Source: Sphingobacteriales bacterium | GTDB lineage: Bacteria; Bacteroidota; Bacteroidia; Chitinophagales; Chitinophagaceae | Direction: 5' to 3' | DNA: 8,034 nucleotides | Assembly: GCA_004294195.1 (NCBI GenBank) | Contig: REAQ01000025.1 | Coordinates: 1 to 8,034 of the forward strand | Part shown: piece after piece, positions 1 through 5,827 of the stretch | How positions within the stretch are numbered: position 1 is the stretch's first letter | Layout: every line of letters begins with the position of its first letter | Made by a program: the position numbers and the translations under genes | The notes under the pieces: model-generated | Databases searched by the model: none | Told to the model about the DNA's origin: nothing | What the model saw: the letters and a program-made list of their open reading frames with translations, nothing else

Positions 1-858
1 GTTGACATAATCGCCATAAGCCATCTCGCGGGAGGGGTTCAATAAATACAAGGTGCTTTGCCAGACCCTTAGACTATAGCTGGAATAATCGAATCGGGTA
101 TCCGCATCATTTTCATGATGTCCTAGCTGTTGCAGGAATTCGGTTAGTGCCGCATTGCCGGGTGATGCGTGGCCGGAAATCGTCAACCAATAGCGCAATA
201 CATGGGCTTGCAATGTTATTGGCATAGCGGTCAGTGCTTGCAGGCTAAGGCCATCGGGTGTGCGGCATTGCTCGAAGTGGTTTTCGATCAGCGGTACCAA
301 TAGTTCAGCATCCGCCTGCAATAATTCAGCACTGTGGCTAAGTCGGGAAAGGACGTTTTCAAAACGTGCTTGCAGGCGCGGGATTATTTCATGACGGATA
401 AAGTTGCGATCGAAGCCGCGGTCGTCATTGCTGCTGTCCACTATCCAACTTAGATGATGCTCATCGGCATAGGCAAGCAGTTCCGATTGGGACGATTTCA
501 ACAACGGCCGCCAGATCCAGTAACTCTGGCGTTTGACGAGCGCGCGCATATTGGCCAATGCATCGGTGCCTGACCCACGCATCAGTCTTAGCAATAATGT
601 TTCCGCCACATCGTCGGCATGGTGTGCCAACACCAAGGTATCTGTGTCTGCCAATTGTTCGGCAAATGCGGCGTAGCGCGCATCGCGTGCCTGTTGCTCA
701 AGGTTTCGAGACCTGTCCTTAACCTGGACTTTAAGCACTCGCAAGGGCAGATTCCATTGATCACAGATTGCCTGGCAATGCCTTGCCCAAGCATCGGCCT
801 GAGGTTGCAGGCCATGGTGGATATGGATGGCCTTAAAAGATCCATTAGCGTAAAAGGG
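1..858 (-). CDS. tilS: tRNA(Ile)-lysidine synthetase TilS, internal fragment, gammaproteobacterial type
   Basis: TilS uses ATP to attach lysine to C34 of the tRNA-Ile that reads AUA, in the cytoplasm. The minus-strand frame is open across the whole stretch. It reads IHIHHGLQPQADAWARHC (complement of 802-828 onward), then LAHHADDVAETLLLRLMRGSG (HHADDVAE at 601-636), then the family signature DSSNDDRGFDRNFIRHEIIP (DSSNDDRGFDRN at 403-438). A helical region with the character of the proteobacterial middle domain follows. The ATP-binding SGGxDS loop, expected roughly 30-40 residues upstream of IHIHHG, is absent because homology stops near 856. The C-terminal end lies beyond the left window edge. 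About 286 codons of an expected ~430 are present. The style resembles gammaproteobacterial rather than Bacteroidota TilS, unlike every other gene here. The right boundary is estimated. The gene is probably broken by a chimeric join, not by mutation in a living genome. Confidence 0.85.
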
Positions 859-865
859 CAATATA
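845..865. other. Probable chimeric junction between two genomes
   Basis: On the left, TilS homology read on the minus strand continues to about GSFKAIHIHHG (832-843) and perhaps to 861. On the right, Skp homology read on the plus strand begins at about QYK (859-867). Both genes lose their 5' ends here and no intergenic space separates them. The CAA at 859-861 fits both sides, as Leu of TilS and Gln of Skp, so a short microhomology is possible. The exact breakpoint is inferred from protein family boundaries. Confidence 0.75.
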
Positions 866-1263
866 AGGATGCCCAGAAAAAGCTGGACGATTTCAGCACT
901 TTGTGGCAGAAGGAAATTGATCAGAAGCAGGCTGAGTTGGATCAGCTGTACCGGAATTATGAGGCCGAGCAGGTGATGCTCAGCGATGAACTCAAGAAAA
1001 AGAGGGAAGACCAGCTGTTCAATAAAGAGAAAGAATTGAGGGACCTGCAAAAGCGTCGTTTCGGGTTTGAGGGCGATCTGTTCAAGAAGAGGCAAGAGTT
1101 GATTAAACCGATTCAGGACAAGGTGTACAATGCCGTTCAGAAACTGGCTGTAGCCCGCCAATATGACTTCATTTTAGACAAAAGTGAAGGAATAACCGTT
1201 ATCTTTGCCGACCCCAAACTGGACAAGAGTGATGATGTGCTGAGGGAGATAGGTGTTAAATAA
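859..1263 (+). CDS. Skp/OmpH-family periplasmic chaperone, 5'-truncated
   Basis: Skp/OmpH proteins are periplasmic coiled-coil chaperones that hold unfolded outer-membrane proteins on the way to the BAM complex. The supported part starts at QYKDAQKKLDDFSTLWQKEI and continues as a long charged helix to RRFGFEGDLFKKRQELIKPI. It ends with the conserved QYDFILDKSEGITVIFADP and DVLREIGVK, then TAA. The usual signal peptide and first beta strand (AYVDTxYIL...PxYK) are missing, about 40-45 residues. The frame stays open upstream to an ATG at 619, with further in-frame ATGs at 814 and 823. That extension is only the antisense of tilS, so a 214-residue protein called from 619 would be false. The gene sits directly before a second skp and murI, a common Bacteroidota order in which bamA normally lies upstream. 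Confidence 0.85.
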   Translation, partial: QYKDAQKKLDDFSTLWQKEIDQKQAELDQLYRNYEAEQVMLSDELKKKREDQLFNKEKELRDLQKRRFGFEGDLFKKRQELIKPIQDKVYNAVQKLAVARQYDFILDKSEGITVIFADPKLDKSDDVLREIGVK

Positions 1264-1345
1264 AACCTATTGTACCGGTGACGGGCAACCGAAAATCGTA
1301 ATTGTTACAACTAGATAAAGAACAAGGTTTCACAAAACAACAAAC

Positions 1346-1903
1346 ATGAAAAAGGTACTCTTTTTAGTATGCATCGCCGTGGCGGCAACATTTACGCAGA
1401 AAGCAGCAGCGCAAGCCGGTGCGGTTAAAATTGCATATGTGAGTGTGGATGAAGTAGTTCAGCTCATGCCCGAATACAAAAAAGCAATGCTCGACTTGTC
1501 CGGATACGATAGCGCTCTGCAAATCAACTATGCAGAAACGGTTCAGGAACTGAACAGGCAAGACAGTCTTTTCAAGGCTGATTCCGTGAAATGGTCTTCT
1601 GCTGTAAAAACAGCAAAAAGGGAGAACATGCGTAAGTTGTTTACTGAGCTGCAAGGTTTTGAGCAGTCTTATCAGCAGCAGATGCAACAAAAAAATGAAG
1701 AGTTGTTGGCTCCTGTAGCACAGAAAGCCAATACGCTGATCCAGGATGTAGCAAAGACTGCCGGATATTCTCATGTGTTCCGTAAAGAAGCATTGATTGT
1801 ATATCCAGAAGCGGATGACCTTCTGCCACTGGTGAAGAAGAAGCTCGGTCCAACTGCGGTTACGCCTCCGGCAAAACCCGCAACCGGCGTACCTAAAAGA
1901 TAA
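1346..1903 (+). CDS. Skp/OmpH-family periplasmic chaperone, complete
   Basis: This is the second of two tandem OmpH/Skp-like genes, 185 residues, predicted to act in the periplasm as a chaperone for outer-membrane proteins. Residues 1-23 form a signal peptide: MKK, a hydrophobic stretch, then a cut near AAAQA. The family's first strand follows as VKIAYVSVDEVVQLMPEYKKAM (about 27-48). Residues 45-135 are mostly helical and rich in Gln, Lys and Glu, the expected tentacle-like coiled coil. A second conserved patch, AKTAGYSHVFRKEALIVYPE (about 137-156), corresponds to YDFILDK in the upstream paralogue. The tail from about 172 is rich in Pro and Ala (VTPPAKPATGVPKR), which is not part of the core fold. 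The start at 1346 is set by the signal peptide; no clear Shine-Dalgarno is seen, as is usual in this phylum. An 82-base gap separates it from the first copy and a strong terminator follows. Confidence 0.9.
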   Translation: MKKVLFLVCIAVAATFTQKAAAQAGAVKIAYVSVDEVVQLMPEYKKAMLDLSGYDSALQINYAETVQELNRQDSLFKADSVKWSSAVKTAKRENMRKLFTELQGFEQSYQQQMQQKNEELLAPVAQKANTLIQDVAKTAGYSHVFRKEALIVYPEADDLLPLVKKKLGPTAVTPPAKPATGVPKR

Positions 1904-1920
1904 GTAAGAAGAAATAAGTT

Positions 1921-1952
1921 AAAAGGTTGAAGTGTTCCTTCAACCTTTTTTT
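1921..1952 (+). terminator. Intrinsic terminator of the skp operon
   Basis: AAAAGGTTGAAG (1921-1932) pairs perfectly with CTTCAACCTTTT (1938-1949) around a 5-base loop, giving a 12-bp stem. The T run spans 1946-1952. It lies 17 bases after the stop of the second skp gene. The nearest ATG in the murI frame (1953) abuts the T run. Confidence 0.9.
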
Positions 1953-1974
1953 ATGTGTTTAGGTTGTATTTTCA

Positions 1975-2009
1975 TTGCCGCATTCTCAAATTTTCAAATT
2001 GCCACATTG
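1975..2009 (+). repeat. Array 1 of the 8-base-period repeat
   Basis: Four units in a row: TTGCCGCA, TTCTCAAA, TTTTCAAA, TTGCCACA, followed by TTG of a fifth. All fit TTNYCRMA. The array occupies the space between the skp terminator and the conserved start of MurI. The final TTG (2007-2009) is in frame with murI. Confidence 0.8.
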
Positions 2010-2825
2010 TCTATCGGTGTTTTCGATTCAGGATACGGAGGATTAACGGTGCTGCGGAAGTTGGTGCAGACCCTTCCCGCTTATGATTATGTTTATCTGG
2101 GTGACAACGCCCGTGCGCCTTATGGGACGCGATCATTTGGAACAGTGTATCGGTACACCCTGGAAGCAGTAGAATGGTTATTTCAGCAGGGATGTCCCCT
2201 GGTGGTGCTAGCCTGCAACACCGCATCTGCCAAAGCCCTACGTACCATCCAGCAAAATGATCTCCCGAAACTGGCCCCAGACCGGCGGGTGCTGGGTGTG
2301 ATCAGGCCTACAACAGAGGTCATCGGAAAGTTTTCAGTCTCAGGGCAGGTGGGGATCATGGCAACACCGGGCACTGTTGCTTCAGGGTCTTATCCCATAG
2401 AAATCGAAAAATTCTATCCCGGACTTGCGGTTTACCAGCAAGCCTGTCCGATGCTGGTGCCTTTGATCGAGAACAATGATTACCAGAACCCCGGCGGAGA
2501 TTATTTCATTCACAAATACGTGGACCAATTGCTCACCCAATCAGCAGGAATGGATACCATTTTGCTGGCCTGCACACATTATCCGTTGATTTCCAATCAG
2601 ATCGCGAAGGCTGCCGGGGAGGGGATCCGTGTGATAGGCCAGGACGATATCGTGGCGGAAAGCCTCGCCGATTACCTGAAACGGCACCCTGAAATGGAGC
2701 AGCGCTTAAGCAAAACAGGCAAACGGGCGTTCTATACAACCGATTCCACCGATGATTTCGATAAACATGCCGAATCATTTTTTGGACAACGCATCACCTC
2801 AAAACTCGCCGTTTTTAGGCACTAG
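2007..2825 (+). CDS. murI: Glutamate racemase MurI
   Basis: MurI interconverts L- and D-glutamate without cofactor and supplies D-Glu for the peptidoglycan stem peptide, in the cytoplasm. Numbering from TTG 2007 gives 272 residues, normal for the family. Conserved segments are SIGVFDSGYGGLTVLRKL (Asp7 and Ser8 at the active site), YLGDNARAPYG, LACNTASAKALR (first catalytic Cys70), GVIRPTTEVIG, ASGSYPIEIEKFYP and LLACTHYPL (second catalytic Cys189). The C-terminal HPEMEQRLSKTGKRAFYTT is typical of Bacteroidota MurI. The frame is open upstream to ATGs at 1932 and 1953, but those would translate the terminator and the 8-base repeats into an unrelated N-terminal extension. TTG 2007, just before Ser-Ile-Gly, fits the family better. 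The start codon is therefore uncertain; the function is not. Confidence 0.93.
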   Translation: MSIGVFDSGYGGLTVLRKLVQTLPAYDYVYLGDNARAPYGTRSFGTVYRYTLEAVEWLFQQGCPLVVLACNTASAKALRTIQQNDLPKLAPDRRVLGVIRPTTEVIGKFSVSGQVGIMATPGTVASGSYPIEIEKFYPGLAVYQQACPMLVPLIENNDYQNPGGDYFIHKYVDQLLTQSAGMDTILLACTHYPLISNQIAKAAGEGIRVIGQDDIVAESLADYLKRHPEMEQRLSKTGKRAFYTTDSTDDFDKHAESFFGQRITSKLAVFRH

Positions 2826-2840
2826 CCCGCACGACAGCCA

Positions 2841-2874
2841 TTGCCGCACTGCCGCATTCTCAAATTGCCACATT
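2841..2874 (+). repeat. Array 2 of the 8-base-period repeat
   Basis: Units TTGCCGCA, CTGCCGCA, TTCTCAAA and TTGCCACA, then TT. It has the same orientation and nearly the same unit order as the array before murI (1975-2009), so murI is bracketed by two copies. It begins 15 bases after the murI stop. Confidence 0.8.
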
Positions 2875-2885
2875 CTGCAGTATTT

Positions 2886-2920
2886 TTTGCTTTCCAGAAT
2901 GCTAAAATCCCCTACCTTTG
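2886..2920 (+). promoter_or_regulatory. Putative sigma-ABfr-type promoter for rpmH
   Basis: TTTG at 2886-2889 and TACCTTTG at 2913-2920 match the Bacteroidota -33 (TTTG) and -7 (TAnnTTTG) boxes. The 23-base spacer is at the long end of the known range. Transcription would start near 2926, leaving a leader of about 90 bases before rpmH. The -7 box is a perfect match; the -33 box is less certain. Confidence 0.6.
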
Positions 2921-2970
2921 CAGTCCTTTCACGAAAACCATGGGGTATGGTGTCTCCTGGTATCGATTCG

Positions 2971-2988
2971 GACCGGCTTCTCCCGGTT
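2971..2988 (+). other. Small hairpin in the rpmH leader
   Basis: GACCGG (2971-2976) can pair with CCGGTT (2983-2988) around a 6-base loop, with one G-T pair. It lies in the predicted leader, 28 bases before the rpmH start. A regulatory role is possible but nothing in the sequence proves it. Apart from this, the array at 2841-2874 and the promoter, I see nothing else in the murI-rpmH gap. Confidence 0.3.
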
Positions 2989-3016
2989 CAATTTTTAAAC
3001 GTGAAAAAAGTAAAAC

Positions 3017-3172
3017 ATGAAACGTACATATCAACCTCATCGCAAACGTCGTAAAACCGTTCACGGTTTTCGTAAGCGTATGGCTACTGCAAACGGTCGC
3101 GCTGTATTGGCAAGCCGTCGCAAGAAAGGCCGTAAGAAGCTGAGTGTTTCTGATGAGAGCGGACTGAAATAA
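3017..3172 (+). CDS. rpmH: 50S ribosomal protein L34
   Basis: L34 is a very basic small protein of the large ribosomal subunit. The 51-residue translation begins [20 protein letters not shown], continues [20 protein letters not shown] and ends [11 protein letters not shown]. It matches the family from first residue to last; the extension SVSDESGLK after the RRKKGRKKL core is typical of Bacteroidota. The start at 3017 is fixed by MKRTYQP; a GTG at 3001 is out of frame. It heads the conserved rpmH-rnpA-yidD cluster. A hairpin terminator follows, so rnpA may be expressed at a lower level by readthrough or from its own weak promoter. Confidence 0.97.
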   Translation: MKRTYQPHRKRRKTVHGFRKRMATANGRAVLASRRKKGRKKLSVSDESGLK

Positions 3173-3198
3173 TCAGTTCCTGTACAGAACAAAATAGT

Positions 3199-3226
3199 GC
3201 TCTTCCGTTTTCGGGGGAGCTTTTTT
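3199..3226 (+). terminator. Intrinsic terminator or attenuator after rpmH
   Basis: GCTCTTCC (3199-3206) pairs with GGGGGAGC (3213-3220), including two G-T pairs, around a 6-base loop. Six T follow at 3221-3226. It lies between rpmH and rnpA, where partial termination would set the high L34 to RnpA ratio. Confidence 0.75.
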
Positions 3227-3277
3227 GTTTCAGGTCGTAACCAAAAGACCCCCCAAGAATAGCCTTACCTTTATCGT

Positions 3278-3688
3278 GTGAAAACATTCGGATTCAGTGC
3301 AAATGAGAAATTGAAAAGCAGAAAGCAGATTGGAAAAGTATTCCAGTCTGGCCGGCATTTTCATTTGCCACCCCTTCGCATTTCCTGGATCCTTGAGCCG
3401 AAGGAAACGAATGAAGCAGATGGTTTGCAGGTTGGGGTTGGTGCATCCGGAAAACACTTTAAAAAAGCGGTTGATCGCAACCGGATCAAGCGATTACTCA
3501 GGGAAGCCTGGCGTCTGCAAAAAGCGCCGTTAAAAGCTGAACTGGAAGGAAAAAACAGACAACTATCCGTCTTTATTATTTTCACTGGAAAAGAACTGCC
3601 ACAATATGCAGCTATCAGCGTAAAAGTGGGGGAGCTCATCGATAAACTCATTCACCTGGTTCATGAAGATGCTGCTGCAAATACTTAG
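3278..3688 (+). CDS. rnpA: Ribonuclease P protein component
   Basis: RnpA is the basic protein subunit that helps the RNase P RNA bind and cut the 5' leader of pre-tRNAs. The 136-residue product starts at GTG 3278 ([20 protein letters not shown]), which fits the family's N-terminal FxxxERLKSRKxI pattern. The signature [18 protein letters not shown] is at about 62-79, containing the RNR box that contacts the [15 protein letters not shown] (about 99-110) forms the later beta strand. No ATG lies close upstream in frame, which supports the GTG start. The 3' end overlaps yidD by 26 bases, so the two are probably translationally coupled. Confidence 0.95.
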   Translation: MKTFGFSANEKLKSRKQIGKVFQSGRHFHLPPLRISWILEPKETNEADGLQVGVGASGKHFKKAVDRNRIKRLLREAWRLQKAPLKAELEGKNRQLSVFIIFTGKELPQYAAISVKVGELIDKLIHLVHEDAAANT

Positions 3689-3893
3689 TTGGCCCTTCAT
3701 TGCATTGATCAGGATTTACCAGATCGTGATCTCGCCATGGCTGGGACCCAAGTGCAGGTATACGCCTACCTGCTCGCAATATGGCATCGAGGCACTTCGC
3801 AAACACGGCGTCATCAAAGGGCTTTGGCTCACGGCGAAACGTGTGGCCAGTTGCCATCCATGGGGTGGAAGCGGGCATGATCCAGTACCATAA
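3663..3893 (+). CDS. yidD: Membrane protein insertion efficiency factor YidD
   Basis: YidD is a small membrane-associated protein that aids YidC/Sec-dependent insertion of inner-membrane proteins. The 76-residue product has an amphipathic or hydrophobic start [20 protein letters not shown], then [20 protein letters not shown] with the conserved Cys and Tyr residues. Next come [19 protein letters not shown] and [14 protein letters not shown], the family's C-terminal hallmark. Length is typical. The ATG at 3663 lies inside rnpA. yidC, often the next gene in other phyla, does not follow here; a palindromic intergenic element does. Confidence 0.96.
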   Translation: MKMLLQILSWPFIALIRIYQIVISPWLGPKCRYTPTCSQYGIEALRKHGVIKGLWLTAKRVASCHPWGGSGHDPVP

Positions 3894-3895
3894 GT

Positions 3896-4053
3896 AATGT
3901 GGCAATTTGGCAATGCGGTAAAGCGGTAATGTAGGAAGGCGCGCCATGCGTTGCGGCGCGCCGGCAGTCACTCCGGGTGTTTCTGCGCAGGCCGGCAACG
4001 CACGGCCACGCTTCCATCATTACCGCATTACCGCATTGCCAAATTACCGCATT
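3896..4053. repeat. Near-palindromic intergenic element with 8-base-repeat arms
   Basis: The outer 36 bases on the left (3896-3931) are the reverse complement of the outer 36 on the right (4018-4053) at 33 of 36 positions. Both arms are arrays of the 8-base unit: on the right TTACCGCA twice, TTGCCAAA and TTACCGCA. Inside, GGAAG (3934-3938) pairs with CTTCC (4011-4015) and TGCGTTGC (3947-3954) with GCAACGCA (3995-4002). GGCGCGCC occurs twice (3938-3945 and 3955-3962). It sits between the converging yidD and sbtA genes. A hairpin with a terminator-like role or a small non-autonomous mobile element are both possible. There is no T run, no transposase, and no obvious target-site duplication. Confidence 0.75.
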
Positions 4054-5012
4054 AGTATATTGACTAATTCCATATACAATGGTATTCCCACTACAATATT
4101 GAAAGGAAAAGTAACCGCAAGTGCCATCGGAATATAGATGCCTGGGTCTGCTTCGGGTACGGCTAACCGTAAGGCTGCCGGAACAGCGATATAAGAAGCG
4201 CTGGAAGCGAGAATGGCCAACAGGAAAGTATCTCCTTCCGGAATCTTCAACGCATGCGCAGCGAGGATGGCCAATACGGCATTGAGGCAGGGAACCAAGA
4301 TGGCGAAAGCCGTAAGAAACCAGCCTGCTTTTCGGAAAGCCTGAAACCTGCGTGCGGCGATGATGCCCATGTCAAGCAGGAACACGGCAAGGAATCCTTT
4401 GAAGATATCACTCGTGAAGGGCTTGATGCCCTCGGCCTGTTTTTCATCTGCCAGAATACCGATCACCAATGATCCGAGGATCATCAGTACCGATCCGTTG
4501 CTAAAGGCTTCCCTGGCGATCTGCCGATAGCCTTGTGAAGTCTGTTGGTAGTCTGTAAAGCTCCTGATCAGTACAACCCCGATGATGATGGCTGGCGCTT
4601 CCATCAGCGCCATAGATGCCACCATATGCCCTCCAAACGGGATCTGCTTATCTGCAAGGAAACTACTGGCCGTGATGAAGGTTACCGCACTCACGGATCC
4701 ATAGGTTGCCGCCAGTGCGCCCGCATTGAAAACGTTCAGTCTGCGTTTCAACAGGAAAAAAGTATATAGGGGCACCAGCAGGGAAAAGCCAATGGCCAGC
4801 CCTAGTGTTTTGACAACCTCTTCGGTGAGTCCGCTATGTGCCAGTTCCATCCCCCCTTTAAAACCGATGGAGAACAGCAGGTACAGCGAGATAAACTTGG
4901 AGATCTGGGGAGGAATTTCAAGATCCGACTTGATCAGGGAAGCAACAATACCCAAAACGAAAAAGAGGAGCGTGGGGTTGCGAAGATTACTGAAGATGAT
5001 TTCTGGATTCAT
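4044..5012 (-). CDS. SbtA-family sodium-dependent bicarbonate transporter
   Basis: This 322-residue, almost wholly hydrophobic protein matches the SbtA/DUF897 family of Na+/HCO3- symporters in the inner membrane, about ten helices in two inverted halves. The motif in the first half is AATYGSVSAVTFITA (about 101-115). Its counterpart in the second half is ASSASYIAVPAALRLAVP (about 269-286). In characterised SbtA the Ser-rich ends of these two broken helices bind bicarbonate. Other family segments are FSIGFKGGMELA (47-58) and ALMEAPAIIIGV (135-146). The cytoplasmic loop is short compared with cyanobacterial SbtA, and no SbtB PII-like partner is visible nearby, so the substrate is predicted rather than certain. 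The start at 5012 gives a normal N-terminus. The stop codon and the last residues, Met-Arg, are encoded inside a repeat unit at 4044-4053. Confidence 0.85.
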   Translation of the reverse strand: MNPEIIFSNLRNPTLLFFVLGIVASLIKSDLEIPPQISKFISLYLLFSIGFKGGMELAHSGLTEEVVKTLGLAIGFSLLVPLYTFFLLKRRLNVFNAGALAATYGSVSAVTFITASSFLADKQIPFGGHMVASMALMEAPAIIIGVVLIRSFTDYQQTSQGYRQIAREAFSNGSVLMILGSLVIGILADEKQAEGIKPFTSDIFKGFLAVFLLDMGIIAARRFQAFRKAGWFLTAFAILVPCLNAVLAILAAHALKIPEGDTFLLAILASSASYIAVPAALRLAVPEADPGIYIPMALAVTFPFNIVVGIPLYMELVNILMR

Positions 5013-5021
5013 TTCAGGGGG

Positions 5022-5029
5022 CGAAGGTA
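5022..5029 (-). promoter_or_regulatory. Possible -7 box upstream of sbtA
   Basis: Read on the minus strand, TACCTTCG resembles TAnnTTTG with one mismatch. It is only 9 bases from the ATG, which would give a nearly leaderless transcript, and no well-spaced TTG -33 box is seen. This is a weak call. Confidence 0.25.
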
Positions 5030-5045
5030 TCGTATTAAAAACAAG

Positions 5046-5073
5046 AAAGGGAGGATGTTTATACCCTCCCTTT
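5046..5073 (-). terminator. Intrinsic terminator of sodA
   Basis: AAAGGGAGG (5046-5054) pairs perfectly with CCTCCCTTT (5065-5073), a 9-bp stem with a 10-base loop. On the minus strand it is followed by a T-rich run, TTTCTTGTTTTT. It lies 20 bases past the sodA stop and before sbtA, so it separates the two same-strand genes. Confidence 0.8.
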
Positions 5074-5093
5074 GTTTTGTATAGCTTTAAGTT

Positions 5094-5687
5094 TTAGAAC
5101 CTCGACGCTACTTTATCCCAGTTCACTATATTCCAGAACGCAGCGAGATAATCGGCGCGTTTGTTCTGATACTTCAGGTAATAAGCATGTTCCCATACGT
5201 CTACACCCAGTAATGGGGTTCCTTTTACTTCGGCAACATCCATCAGGGGGTTGTCCTGATTAGGCGTGCTGCACACAGCCAAAGCACCGTTTGCGTCTTT
5301 GATCAACCATGCCCATCCGCTTCCGAAACGGGTCATGCCTGCATTGTTCATTTTTTCTTTCAGTCCATCCAGTGACCCGAAAGCTTTAGTGATGGCTTCC
5401 AGCAATGCACCTGAAGGAGCGCCTCCATTTGGAGAAAGGCTTTCCCAGAAGAAACTGTGGTTCCAATGACCGCCACCGTTATTGCGAACAGCGGGAGAAA
5501 TGGAACCGGCTTGTGCTACCAGTTCTTCCAGCGATTTATTTTCATTGTGCGTACCCGCGATCGCTTTGTTCAGGTTGTCAACATAAGCCTGGTGGTGCTT
5601 ACCATGATGGATCTGCATGGTGGTGGTATCGATATGCGGTTCAAGCGCATCATGTGCATAGGGCAAGGGAGCTAATGTAAATGCCAT
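5094..5687 (-). CDS. sodA: Superoxide dismutase, Fe/Mn family, Mn-type residues
   Basis: The enzyme converts superoxide to hydrogen peroxide and oxygen. The 197-residue protein has no signal peptide, so it is probably cytoplasmic. The N-terminal helical hairpin carries [20 protein letters not shown] with metal ligand His27, and [13 protein letters not shown] with His77. The C-terminal domain carries the signature DVWEHAYY with Asp163 and His167. The active-site glutamine comes from the C-terminal domain (TPNQDNPLM, Gln144). The matching N-terminal position is Gly (GGGHW), the pattern of Mn-type rather than Fe-type enzymes; cambialistic use remains possible. Length is normal. It has its own promoter and terminator and is flanked by tadA (same strand, upstream) and sbtA (downstream). 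A peroxidase-like gene at 7755 could dispose of its peroxide product, but the two are not in one operon. Confidence 0.95.
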   Translation of the reverse strand: MAFTLAPLPYAHDALEPHIDTTTMQIHHGKHHQAYVDNLNKAIAGTHNENKSLEELVAQAGSISPAVRNNGGGHWNHSFFWESLSPNGGAPSGALLEAITKAFGSLDGLKEKMNNAGMTRFGSGWAWLIKDANGALAVCSTPNQDNPLMDVAEVKGTPLLGVDVWEHAYYLKYQNKRADYLAAFWNIVNWDKVASRF

Positions 5688-5761
5688 AATGATGAAATTT
5701 TTATATTGTTGAATAGCTGCTCAGTTCCACTTTTCAGGTGTCATGCAGCGTGAAAATTAAA

Positions 5762-5791
5762 CAAAGTTATGGGCAAAATGTTGGACAACAA
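5762..5791 (-). promoter_or_regulatory. Bacteroidota-type promoter of sodA
   Basis: On the minus strand, TTG (complement of 5789-5791) and TAACTTTG (complement of 5762-5769) match the -33 and -7 boxes. The spacer is 19 bases, the preferred length. Transcription would start near 5755, leaving a leader of about 68 bases. The -7 box is a perfect TAnnTTTG. Confidence 0.7.
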
Positions 5792-5827
5792 GTCAAAAAC
5801 GATAACGATAAAAAAGGATTAACAGGC

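Noticed and set aside
1..858. tilS as a horizontally acquired gene in the Bacteroidota genome
   Set aside because: The gene is cut at its 5' end exactly where another gene is also cut, with no mobile-element or attachment sequence. A chimeric join explains this more simply, although reads are needed to settle it.
3001..3016. GTG at 3001 as a longer start for rpmH
   Set aside because: It is out of frame with the L34 reading, which begins with the conserved MKRTYQP at 3017.
2752..3054. Open frame of 100 residues across the end of murI and into rpmH
   Set aside because: It overlaps murI, the repeat array, the promoter and rpmH in another frame, and its translation shows no recognisable domain.
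3266..3273. TACCTTTA as a -7 promoter box for rnpA
   Set aside because: It ends five bases before the GTG start, so transcription would begin at or after the start codon. The nearest TTTG is 38 bases upstream, too far for a -33 box.
1975..4053. CRISPR array
   Set aside because: The repeated unit is 8 bases with no spacers, and the arrays are scattered and degenerate. No cas gene is present.
5046..5073. Hairpin as an sbtA operator
   Set aside because: Its position just after the sodA stop, its perfect GC-rich stem and the T-rich run on the minus strand fit an ordinary sodA terminator.
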